A stretch of 64,000 bases of DNA. Source: Pempheris klunzingeri (taxonomy: Eukaryota > Chordata > Actinopteri > Acropomatiformes > Pempheridae). Under the pieces are notes generated by a model. That model was not told where the DNA came from. It did no database searches and saw only the letters and a program-made list of their open reading frames with translations. The stretch's first letter is position 1. Each line of letters starts with the position of its first letter. Of the stretch, positions 13,751 through 23,285 are shown one piece after another. Location: positions 12,703,618 through 12,767,617 of the forward strand of contig NC_092013.1 in assembly GCF_042242105.1 (NCBI RefSeq), in the 5' to 3' direction. The position numbers and the translations under genes are program-made.

Positions 13751-16700
13751 ACCAAGACGCACAAAATCTTCTAAAGAAAGACATCTACCTTTCCAGTGGA
13801 TCTCACTCCTTTCCAAACACAGAAGTAGCAGAGGATCCACGCCAGTAAGAGACACAAGGCCAACTCCCACCTCAGGCTACCAATCTCCTCAATCCCATCA
13901 GATATACCCAGCACTCGTCTCCTGAAAGCAAACACATCACAATTCCAAAAAAGGAACTTTAAAAAAGTTTGGAGACAAAAACACAGGGAACTTTGTTCAA
14001 GGCTTCTAACAATGACGATAAAATTATAAAGAGGGTTATTATGTATGAAAGTGAAGAATGACTCATCAAAGTGACTGATCACATGGTGTAACTACTTCTT
14101 TGCACCAGATTCTTGTTGAAAATAAGCAAATGTTGTTGGATGTGCCGAAATGTTCTGTTTCGGGTGGAAAATGAGTTTTCAGACCAGAACGTGAACACAT
14201 TAATACAACTTAAGATCTAAGCACCAATTATTAGTGATGCCATGCACACATATCATCCCTGAACAGCCAAATAGATTAATACTTTTTTTACCAAGTTGTT
14301 CCAGTGCTGTATTCTTTACCACATACTGAAAATGGATCAACTTTGAAGTAAAATGTGTTGACGGTTGTTTTTATTGCCTGAAGTACATTCATAGTGTATA
14401 CTTTCACACCCTTCTTTACATCTTTGCAGCCACATTTATTTGTATGCACTGGCTCTATGTTTTGTTTTAGATGGTTTATGAAGTTTGGATCTTTGTAATA
14501 CTAAGAAGAAATAGAAGAAATAAAGAAAACTCTAACTTTTGGGTCCCTCTTGACTCAAAGAAAGTTGACTCAGTTTGAGCAGAACTCAAACATCATCATA
14601 CCGACACACTCAAAATTGCAATGCTAAGATGTTGATGTTACGCAGGTGTAATATTTTACGTGTTCATAATCATAATCTAGAGGAGTTTAAGCATGCTAAC
14701 CTTAGCTAATTAGCAATAAACACAAAGTACAGCTGAGGCTGATGGGAATGAGGTGGACCAACCGAGACTTTTCCATCCCTACAGCCGAGTCGCTTGCGTA
14801 GCTCAAGGGCCACAGTTTCAGTACGTTTGTTGACATTTGGTCCCATGGTAGTTCTAAAGGGACTGCTTTAAACGTCCCATATTCTGCTCATTCATACTTG
14901 TATTTGGAGGTCCTACTAGAATAGATTTACTTGGATTTGGACTTGGTGGATTCAGGCTGTTTTCAGTGGGTGAGGACAGTCGACCTGCTGAGCAGCTAGA
15001 GGAGGTCACATGATCAACGGATCCCTTCATGACATCATAAGGGGAGCCAAATCTAAACTGAATGTTTTCACAAACATTTATTGAAAGAAGGAGCTGGAGA
15101 AAAAGAGAGATGATGGTCTTTTCTCATAGTTTGGCAGTCTCTAGACACACAGGGGACACATATTCATATTTAAAAGTGTCTTTTGCATAATATGGGACCT
15201 TTAAATGGATAAATAGGTAGGATAGGAAATAAAGTAACATGGAAATGCAGCTGGGCAGCACGATGGTGCAGTGGATAACAGATGGTTCCAGTTTGCACTT
15301 TGAACCTGGGGTTCTTTCTGTGTAGAGTTTGCTTGTTATCCCCGTGCTTGCGTGGGTTTTCTCCGGCTTCCTCCAACAGTCCAAAGACATGCAGGTTAAT
15401 TGGTCACTCTAAATTGCCCGTAGGTGTGAGTGTTAGCATGAATGGTTGTCTGTCTCTATGTATTGGCCCTGTGATTGGCTGGTAACTAGTCCAGGGTGTA
15501 CCCTGCCGCTCGCCCAAGGTCAGCTTTGCAGCTCACCTGTGACCCCAAAAATTCCACCTCACATTTGTTGGACTTCCCTCTGTGAATCAATGTTCCTAAT
15601 ATGTGTCCAACTGGAACTATGGGCTGCCATAGACTCTCTTTAAAGAGAGAAGAAAGACACACACACACAAATACACACACAAACAACAGCACAACACAGG
15701 TGTTCAGCCTCCTGTGTGAAATGTGATATGAGCTGTAAAGGATGACAGGTGTGAATTACACTTACTCCCAGAATTCGGTTGCAGGTGTTGTTGCGTTTGC
15801 AAAGGCTGTCCAATTGGATGACATGTTTGTTTTATCAAATTCAACACAAGTCTCTGAAGAAAAGAAAAAAGAGACAACATTTCAAATTAAATCAAAGTGT
15901 AGATAAATATTTGAACACAAAAGGACAGTTTTATTTACTATAATCTTCAACCAGTTTATACTAATTTGAAATGTTTAGCAAGACTAAATCAAGAACTGAA
16001 GGTTTATCAAAGTGAAATCACTGATGAACACACACCACGTTATTAGAATGAACATAGTTGTATTTCATTTGAGGATACCACTGTAGTTAATTTTTGTTCT
16101 CCAAGTGTTCACCTTTTGTGAGCGATTGGGCTGCTGTGAAGTCAATCATTTGATCTATCAATCAATCAGTCAAGAGTGCAACCGACTTTTGCACAAGGTC
16201 TGGTATTTCTGTAGCCTTTAAATCCAGATTTGTAGGCCCTTCTCCATCACTTTTGTTACAAAGATCTAATATAAAAGAAATTAATGGGCAACAGTCAATT
16301 TCTGCATCTGTCTGCATGTGTACCTGTGTTCCAGGAGTTCCTGCAGTTGGCCCATGGGACCTCAGCGCTGAAGGACGAGAAGAGGTAGAAGAAGGCCCAT
16401 GCCTGGATGACGATGTATGACACTGCAGCATAAGCAATCACAACCTGGGTAGCGTAACCAATCCCTGAGGAGACAGTTTGATCAGTGTCTATTGATAACG
16501 ATACTGCATATATATAACATCTGTAGACTTAAATAAAGTATTGTTACTGTGGGTCTATCTGGGACTATAGGTTCACGATGTCAGTGGACCCTGCATAGAA
16601 AGCATGCTGTGGTGCAGGTGGTCGTGACTTAAGTGCAGTTGGAGACAAAGCTATGCAAGCTGCTGCAGCTGTTCTGTGGACCGGGTCAGGACAGGCATGT

Positions 16701-19432
16701 CTGCTCAGAGTGTATGTGTAAGCTTTTAACACAGATTGGAGGTGTAAAGTTTCTGCCAAATCTGCCGGCTTGCACACCTGCCATTGCCAAGGTTAATTGA
16801 GGCTTGACATGTTTAAACTTGTGATCTTGTTGATATACAACAAAGACACCAACAGAAAAACGGATGAAGCCTACAGTAAATTCAGCTTTAGGAAGACTGC
16901 CAAGACATGATCACTAATTATTTTAACTTCCTCTATCTATTCTCTTCCAGCTTCTAACTCACCAGCTGATTGTGTGTGTTTCCTCTCTTGCGGTTAAACC
17001 AATCAAATTCTCGCTCAATATCAACTTCTCATGAATCAAGTATCTCATATCTGTCAGAGTTTAAATCTGTCCGTCTCTCTCTCTCTCTGTGCTGTCAGCT
17101 GTCATTTCAGAAAAACTGATGTGTCCCTCCTCCGTCCTGTGCATCTTCAGTCCACATGACATTCAGCAGCCATAGGTATTTCCATCGTACTCTTTATGTT
17201 ATTCTTCACTCCTTCATGTCATCATCATATCATACATGTAAATGATATTGTTAACAGCTAAAGACTATATATCCTCTTTTATGCCTTTGTCGATAAATCT
17301 TATTATTCCTCATTCTTTGTGTCCTCCCTTGTTGGAACAGAGGCTAATGCCAGTTATCCAGATTGGTTTGTTCTCTTTTTCCTGTGTGTTAAATGATACG
17401 TCTGGTCAACAAATTCCATGAAAACACCAAAACCTAAAATGAATTAATCTTAATTTACTGTTTGTTTTTAACTGTGTGTTGTAAGGTGTCCTTGAGTGCC
17501 TTGAAAGGCGCCTATAAATAAAATGTATTATTATTATTATTAATCCTACTGACAAGTTTTGTTTGATACATTTTGTTCCTCTGTGTCATAGATCTCCATT
17601 GGCGTCCAAAAACAATTAAATCAGTCAAGTCAGTCAGTTTCACATACAACACCCTGCTGCTGTTAATACCACAAATGTGTATTGATCCACAGCTGAAAAT
17701 AATCCCCAAGAAATGCACATTTTCCTCCTGTTTGAGTAACATTTGCTAAAAGCTACAGTGCCCAGATGTTTTAGGAAGTTATTGAGCTTTAAATAAATCA
17801 GATAATGTACTTGTAACATTTCAAAATATTAAAGACAGGGAAGGGAAGTCAGACGGTGTGGAGAGACAGACTGACACATGTTGGTTTGACATTATAAACT
17901 GTGGGACTGCGACCTAAATGCTTTGCCTGTGACTGAGGGGAATGCTGCTGACAACAAAGATGAGCTGGATCGACAGGATTTAGTCCTGTTTGTTGATACT
18001 AACTGCTCAATTCTGAGAATTATGTGGGAAAAAAGCTGAAGAGTAAAATGTTCAAAAATATATATAGGAAATGTATATAATGTAATGTAAATGTATAATA
18101 TGTTGTGCTCTATAGTGTTACATTCAGTTATTTTATGACATTACTTACTTCCCATCATTGAAAACTAAATACCTCCTGCATATGCTATGTTGTACTGAGT
18201 TATGGCTATATAATGTATATAAATGAGGTTGATTATTTAATTAACCCTAATAATATAATAATATTTATGAAGCTGTACAAGTACAGTATATGTTTATCTG
18301 TAATTACATCAGATGTCGTGTACATGCACATCCAGCATTTGCACACATTTTGGAAATTTTAGCCCTGACAGGTGGACACATTTCCTATATGATTTATTAC
18401 AGATATACATGTGTATATTCAATATACTCACCTTCAAACAAGGGGCAAAAGTGCCTCCAGCAGGTGATACACCCTTGAGATGTGAACTGTCCCATGGCCG
18501 TCTCCAGGAGGAACATTGGGATACCACAAGAAAGCAGGAACAAGACGTATGGAACCAGAAATGCGCCTGAGATAAACATGAGAGTAAGAAGCATGCTATG
18601 ATACTGTTCTCTCAGGGAAAATCTTATGATGGTGCACATAAAAAAATAATTCCTGTTTGTTCCTCTTTTATCAGTATTTTAAGGCACAGAGAGGGCGGTG
18701 CAACCTCTTATGCAATCAAGATTTTACAAGGCAATATTTGCTCATGGCTCTTTTGGTTTTGTGTTTTGCATGGCAACATCTGGACATGTCTTCAAAACTT
18801 TTAGCAGTCCCATAAATTCTAAAAACCCAAATCTGACACATCTAGTCACAGACTGTGGCCTTGAAGAGACAAACACAAATGCAATATGACTGCAGAGTTT
18901 TGTGAGGCATGGCCTGAATTTTACAACAACACAACTTACATGGTTTTATGTTAATGACTACCTTCCAAATTTGGGAAAAACAATGGTTTCCTTTGTCGCT
19001 TGACTTTCAGTTGGTTACACAAAGAAAAAAAGAGGTTTCATTAATAACAAACGGCAGCTTTGTGCAATGTCTGAGCAACTTTCTTAGCATTTAAATCTAT
19101 TTATACCTCAAGGTTATTTTTCCACATTCGTTGACATTACATTTTCATTTAGGGAATTTGCTTGGCTTCATGAAAGTAAATGTAAAAGCATAAAGAATGT
19201 ATGACTTTTTTCTGATTTCAGTCTGGCAGTTCTGCTTACCTCCTCCATTTTTGTAGCACAAATAGGGGAACCTCCAGAGGTTTCCCAGCCCAACCAGGGT
19301 CCCTGCCACAGCCAGCAGGAACTCCAACTTGTTCGCCCACTGGCCACGATCCAACAGCTGAGTCTTCTTCACCAGACTGTTATCTTGACCGGGCATCTCG
19401 AGGCTGTTTCCTTTCAGGAATTCCCTTGACAT
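2911..19432 (-). CDS. SLC6 Na+/Cl- coupled transporter, GABA transporter 2-like (GAT2/BGT1/taurine group)
   Basis: This is a plasma-membrane symporter that uses Na+ and Cl- gradients to take up a GABA-like, betaine-like or taurine-like solute. Coding exons (plus coordinates, in transcript order): 19240-19432, 18432-18566, 16324-16464, 15766-15853, 13789-13921, 11744-11878, 10887-10990, 9951-10075, 9189-9301, 8939-9076, 6788-6890, 5995-6095, 5020-5190, 2911-3060. They sum to 1830 nt and 609 aa, the usual length for SLC6, and all phases join. Seen: TM1 core [20 protein letters not shown]3 region GIGYATQ, a large extracellular loop with N-glycosylation sequons NMS, NWT and [51 protein letters not shown] and [14 protein letters not shown]. 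The ATG at 19432 is chosen because its exon runs in frame into TM1. An upstream exon with its own ATG (19759-19849) leaves the first residues open. At residue 45 it has Thr where GAT2, GAT3 and BGT1 have Glu, so the substrate is not certain. Confidence 0.93.
3818..4312. repeat. MITE-like element with about 45-bp imperfect terminal inverted repeats
   Basis: The left end (from 3818, including TTTACAATAA and ATTTATAAATGGTTTAT) pairs with the inverse of the right end (to 4312, including CCATTTATAAAT and TTATTGTAAAGTGG). It lies in the last intron of the SLC6 gene and has no coding capacity. Sequences starting with CACTTTACAATAAG and carrying TTTATAAATGGTTTAT blocks are common in fish genomes, as I recall. 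The end points are good to a few bases only. Confidence 0.6.
8340..8760 (+). repeat. LINE-derived 3' fragment (tail type TTATCTTATCTT)
   Basis: The right end reads GAGCTGCTGTAACAAGTGAG, then CCCCTGGTGTGGAATAAA and TTTATCTTATCTTGTCTTA. This matches the usual 3' end of a widespread fish non-LTR retrotransposon. It sits in an SLC6 intron, antisense to the gene. The left limit is a guess; no reverse-transcriptase motif remains. Confidence 0.45.
11100..11737 (+). mobile_element. 3' end of an L2/CR1-like LINE, tail (AATGT)n
   Basis: Plus-strand frames carry the end of a non-LTR ORF2: [20 protein letters not shown] and then [18 protein letters not shown], followed by [12 protein letters not shown] and a stop near 11567. 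The pattern W-N-x-L-P followed by F-x-x-x-L-K-T-x-L-F is characteristic of the ORF2 C-terminus in this clade. A roughly 170-bp 3' region ends in repeats of AATGT at 11713-11737. The copy is 5'-truncated and antisense to the host gene. Its tail touches the splice donor of SLC6 coding exon 6. Confidence 0.7.
13666..13752. repeat. (CA)n microsatellite with CG/TG interruptions
   Basis: About 87 bp of nearly pure CA repeat. In the SLC6 transcript it reads (UG)n and begins about 37 nt downstream of the donor of coding exon 5 (13789). Confidence 0.95.
14872..15200. repeat. TTAA-flanked MITE, family A copy 1
   Basis: 329 bp bounded by TTAA on both sides (14868-14871 and 15201-15204). The left end is ACGTCCCATATTCTGCTCAT; the inverse of the right end is AGGTCCCATATTATGCAAAA. 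The same ends bound the copy at 39397-39665. The TTAA target and short inverted repeats fit a non-autonomous piggyBac-type element. No coding capacity. It lies in an SLC6 intron. Confidence 0.7.
15248..15535 (+). repeat. tRNA-derived SINE-like repeat, copy 1
   Basis: It starts GGCAGCACGATGGTGCAGTG, with an A-box-like TGGTGCAGTGG and a B-box-like stretch near TTTGAACCTGG. It continues through GTGGGTTTTCTCCGGCTTCC and CCAAAGACATGCAGGTTAAT, and ends with CCAGGGTGTACCCTGCCGCT. The second copy at 22953-23285 is inverted. As recalled, this is one of the most frequent dispersed repeats of percomorph fish. Confidence 0.65.
17440..17545 (+). repeat. LINE 3' tail ending in (ATT)n
   Basis: GTCCTTGAGTGCCTTGAAAG is followed by GCGCCTATAAATAAAATGTA and a run of TTA units. 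This matches a familiar fish non-LTR 3' terminus. The upstream limit of the copy, perhaps near 16.9 kb, could not be fixed. Confidence 0.5.
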
Positions 19433-19643
19433 ATTCAGGCACAGCAGTGGATTAATCACAAATACAATGAAATCTGACCTGAATGTCCTTCCACCTCCTC
19501 CACATTTATAGGACAAGGACTGTCAACTTTTGTAGCTGCGGGTTATGCACAGAGACAAAACTACTCAGCTGATTATTTGGCACAGCTCATAAGCTTCATT
19601 TATTTATTTGTTGAACTTAAGCCCGCAGGATTATCAGGAATGG
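19141..19643 (-). repeat. Segment duplicated at 21894-22388 (source copy, holds SLC6 coding exon 1)
   Basis: This stretch and 21894-22388 align end to end. Both include TTTGCTTGGCTTCATG, AAATGTAAAAGCATAAAGAA, the coding exon, AGAGACAAAACTACTCAGCT and ATAAGCTTCATTTATT. Similarity stops sharply at AGGAATGG on the right and around ATTTTCATT on the left. The intact reading frame here marks it as the source copy. Confidence 0.85.
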
Positions 19644-19758
19644 AAAGTTTTCACTGGCAAGTGTTTATCAGAAAGCTGAACTTGTTAGAGCACATTTTAG
19701 AATTGAAGCAATGCATTTAGCAGCCCAGTGTAAAACAAAAAGATAGTGAAGTACTTAC

Positions 19759-19849
19759 CCCTCCATCACAAAGCCCCCTCCCCCAAGAGTTGCTCGCAGC
19801 AACAACAAACTGATCAGTATTCCTCTCAGCTGGGTGTACCGTAGGATCT
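19759..19849 (-). other. Possible 5' exon of the SLC6 transporter
   Basis: On the minus strand a GTGTAG acceptor-like site precedes 19849 and a strong donor (GTAAGT) follows 19759. The segment ends with ATG GAG GG just before the donor. It could be a 5' UTR exon, or could supply an alternative start if it splices to an AAG within the 19432 exon. No acceptor in the next exon has a good pyrimidine tract, so the join cannot be settled by eye. Confidence 0.35.
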
Positions 19850-20449
19850 CTACACAAACAACATGTCATGAGCAGAGCCAGAGTGAAAAACAAAGTAGCT
19901 ATGGTTTCCTTTGGCTCCTCTATGACCTAATTATGGTCGGATTGGTCTGCACACCATGCCGTCTGACTTGAAAAAGTGTTTGGCTCTGACAAAGGTCCAA
20001 GGTATACCACTTCCCTTGCTGTATTTTTCCACTGAGACAGGAGCAGCTTGAGTCATTGAGATTAGCACAGTTGCTAACAACTAAACCAAATCAGCTGAGC
20101 CGTCTCTGTTATGTCAGTGGCTGTACACAAGCTTCAGTTATCTGCCAATTGGGAATTTGCAGCTTTGGGGTCATAAATCATGCAAAAACAAATATCAATA
20201 GGATTTTGTGCACATTGTCATCTGGTTTGCATAATAAAATCTAACAATGTGGACAGACTTACTGAACATGCAGCATTCTTCCTTTTTTGTTTGCACACAT
20301 TTATACTGTATAACAACTTATTACTATAATACAGTTACATGCAAGCGCTGCGATATCAATCATTGGTTCTTCTTTGTACATTTCTTTTTTTTCTCTAGCT
20401 TTACGTTGCCTTTCATGTATTTACCAACTTCATTTTACTGTTCATAGAT

Positions 20450-20585
20450 CACTTGCTTTTAGTTGTTTTATTTCACTGACTTCCTTCTTCTAGTTTTTAT
20501 AGTTTATAGTTTTTATAGTCACTGCTTCTCCTGCCCCTGCCAGAGTTAAATTTACTGCTGTGGCATCAATAAAGTCTAACTTATC
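20450..20585 (+). repeat. Probable LINE 3' tail
   Basis: ACTGCTGTGGCATCAATAAA followed by GTCTAACTTA resembles the 3' end of fish non-LTR elements, where a consensus like GGGATCAATAAAGTCT precedes the tail. No coding part is attached. The call rests on recall only. Confidence 0.35.
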
Positions 20586-21079
20586 TCAGTTAATTATGTC
20601 AATAAGTAGTCAGTAAGTTATGAATAGCCTCTGATATGGATATTTATACAGTTTTTCAGTGATTAATTATAATGAGACAGAAAACACATCACATTCTTGT
20701 AATGGTAAGAAGGTTTGGTAAATAAAATCATTAAATGTATTAAATAGCTCCATTTCAGTATTTTACATGTAAATGATAAATATTGTTATAAAGGGATTTG
20801 CAAAAAAAACTTTTACATTACATTGTTTTTGCTAATTCTTTTCCATTTCACAATTCATGTGGCTCCTGTGTTAGTGTTGTGGACAGAATGCAAACCAAGA
20901 ACTGCACAGTCAATAGATATCTGGGATATAATAAGACTTAGAAACTCACATTACTCACTCAATCGGATGATGACTGATGATGATAGATGAAATAAGCAGC
21001 TTCTATACTGAGTGAGAAGGTTAGACTGAAATCCGGCTCATATTACACCTAAAAAAAAACTTGGTTTACAGATAAACTC

Positions 21080-21893
21080 AGGTGGAAACAACAACCAGGC
21101 CTGAGAAGGGTTGACAAAGGAGACCAAACAACAAGAGCTTCACCAAGAAGCTGAAAAACAGGTTTTTACCCAATGACGCTGCATCAGGGTGGAGATTCCT
21201 GAGGCCATAACTGACTACAGGAGGCTATTCTCCCACACTGTGGAGGACCGGCCTACAACTGGCTGACGACATTAATGTGCTTCACTGCGGCCAACGTTCA
21301 CATCACACAGCCAACTGTGCCCGCTGCCACTGCCTCACCCCTCCCCACTGACCCACTGACCCACCACCTGCACCCAGGATCAGTGAAGACGATGTGTGTC
21401 AGCTCTTTCATAGACAGAAGATCAAGAAGGCATCCAGCCCAGACGGCGTGTCACCCTTCTTTCTGAAAGTCTGTGCTGACCAGCTGGTCCCCATCTTCAC
21501 GCAGATCTTCTACAAATCACTGGGGCTGCATGAGGCCGCGTCCCGCTTCAGACGCTCTACAGACATTCTGGTCCCCAAGAAAATCTCTATCACTTGACTA
21601 AGTGACTATAAGCCCATCGTCCTGACGTCTGTGGTCATGAAATCCTTCCAGAGACTTGAACGACCTCACAGGGCAAGTTGGGGCTGCAAGGAAATATGCA
21701 AAGATCCTGACTGTGGACTTCTGCTCAGCATTCAACTCCATCATCGCAGAAGTCCCCCACTATCACCTCACCCAGCACACTGTGCATTCGTCCATTTGTC
21801 AGTGGATCACAGACGTCCTGACAGACAGGCAGCAGCAGGTGAGGCCACGAGAGAGACCAGTTTGAGAACAACTTCAAACTGGAGTCAATATTA
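21080..21893 (+). mobile_element. L2/Rex1-like LINE, broken ORF2 reverse-transcriptase fragment
   Basis: Plus-strand frames give the entry to the reverse-transcriptase domain: RQKIKKASSPDGVSPFFLKV, then CADQLVPIFTQIFYKSL and RSTDILVPKK. Later pieces read LTSVVMKSFQRLE, then ILTVDFCSAFNSII and CQWITDVLTDRQQQVR. The order matches the fish LINE pattern (A-P-G-P-DGVSP, then the D-F-S-S-AFN block). Frames shift between pieces and the block between LTSVVMKSF and the AFN motif is shortened, so this is a dead copy. A plausible 3' tail of the same element lies at 22389-22440, beyond an interrupting exon copy. Confidence 0.75.
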
Positions 21894-22388
21894 ATTTTCA
21901 TTCAAGGCATTTGCTTGGCTTCATGCAGAACAGTAAATGTAAAAGCATAAAGAATGTAAGATTTTTCTGGTCTGGAAGTTCTGCTTACCTCCCTCATTTT
22001 GGTAGCACAAATAGGGAAACCTCCAGAGGTTTTCCAGGGTCACTGCTACAGCCAGCAGAAACTCCAACTTGTTTGCCCACTGGCCACCGTCCAACAGCTG
22101 AGTCTTCTTCACCAGACTGTTATTGTGACCGTGCGTCTCAAGGCTGTTTCCTTTAAGGAAAATTCCTGACATATTCAGGCACAGTAGCAGATAAATAACA
22201 AATTCAATGAAATCTGACCTGAAATATCCTTCCACGTCCTCAACGTTTATGGGACAAAGACCGTCAACTTTTGTAGCTCTGGGTTACGCAAAGAGACAAA
22301 ACTACTCAGCTGATTATTTGGCACAACTCATAAGCTTCATTTATTCTTTTATTTGTTGAATTTAAGCTTGCAGGATTATCAGGAATGG
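21894..22388 (-). pseudogene. Duplicate, degenerate copy of SLC6 coding exon 1
   Basis: The minus-strand translation has [48 protein letters not shown] and QNEGG, against the source exon's [18 protein letters not shown]. Nine bases are missing in frame, taking out most of the VGLG that unwinds TM1 at the Na+/substrate site. NGGG has become NEGG. The GTAAGC donor is kept. No other transporter exon accompanies it, so it is either a pseudo-exon or a rarely used alternative first exon that could not make a working transporter. LINE pieces lie on both sides. Confidence 0.85.
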
Positions 22389-22440
22389 CACCAATTCTGG
22401 TGGTCCAATTCCTTGTGTGTGGCCAATAAAGCTGAGTCTA
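22389..22440 (+). repeat. LINE 3' tail fragment to the right of the exon copy
   Basis: GGTCCAATTCCTTGTGTGTG followed by GCCAATAAAGCTGA is a familiar 3' end of a fish non-LTR element. It is in the same orientation as the reverse-transcriptase fragment at 21080-21893 and may be the end of that element. Confidence 0.5.
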
Positions 22441-22952
22441 ATTAGCAAAGCTTTATCTTTAGTGAAATGAGCAGCACAAATATAGTTTCCAGAAACTCTA
22501 TCAGGGTTGTCATACAAAAGCACAAAATTAATCATCTCCAATCAATATACTGAGCAATCTTACACAGCAAGCATCAACACAGAGAAATCATCAACACAGT
22601 ATAAGAAATGTTTTGTGCATTTCTCCACCAATCCTTAATCAAGCATTTTTGCAAGCATCTCGCAGTTTTGTCACAGACATGTTTTTTTTCAGTTAACCTC
22701 AAATAAGCAAAATTGGGAGAAAAACAAACTGCTACCACAAGAAGCAGAAACATCCATTTTCCATGAATTCACATTTCTGATTTTGTGGACTGTCATGAAA
22801 TTTAGCTCAAACATTCATGTTCTCATCGGGATGAATTGTATCAACTTTGGAGATTCCCTGACTTTTCATCCAGCACCATCATCAAGTCAAATTCATGGTG
22901 GTGCTGGTGCCAGTGTTTAAAGGTACTTTAAAAGGTACTTTACATTTTCAGA

Positions 22953-23285
22953 GCCAATCCCAGCTGACTTTGGGCGAGAGGCAGGGTACACCCTGGACTG
23001 GTCGCCAGTCAATCACAAGGCTGACACATAGAAACAGACAATTCACACTCACACCTACAGGCAATATAGAGTCCCCAATTAACCTGCATGTCTTTGGACT
23101 GTGGGAGGAAGCTGGAGTACCCGGAGAAAACCCACGCGAACACAGAGAGAACATGCAAAACTTCACAGAAAAAAGCTCAAGCCAGCCAGCGGGTTTGAAC
23201 CTGGAACCTTTGTGCTGTGAGACAATAGTGAAATAGTGAAGAGTGACAATAGTGAGCAAAATATCGTACCACTTTGCCACCCACA
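22953..23285 (-). repeat. tRNA-derived SINE-like repeat, copy 2
   Basis: The inverse complement begins GGGTGGCAAAGTGGTACGAT, then has AGGTTCAAACCCGC (B box), GTGGGTTTTCTCCGGGTACT, CCAAAGACATGCAGGTTAAT and CCAGGGTGTACCCTGCCTCT. It is the same family as 15248-15535, in the opposite direction. The 5' part shows a short insertion or rearrangement (repeated GACAATAGTGA). Confidence 0.65.

Noticed and set aside
13511-13784. ORFs rich in His-Thr or Cys-Val repeats
   Set aside because: They are simple translations of the (CA)n microsatellite. The same holds for the ORFs at 34076-34333 and 38041-38418.
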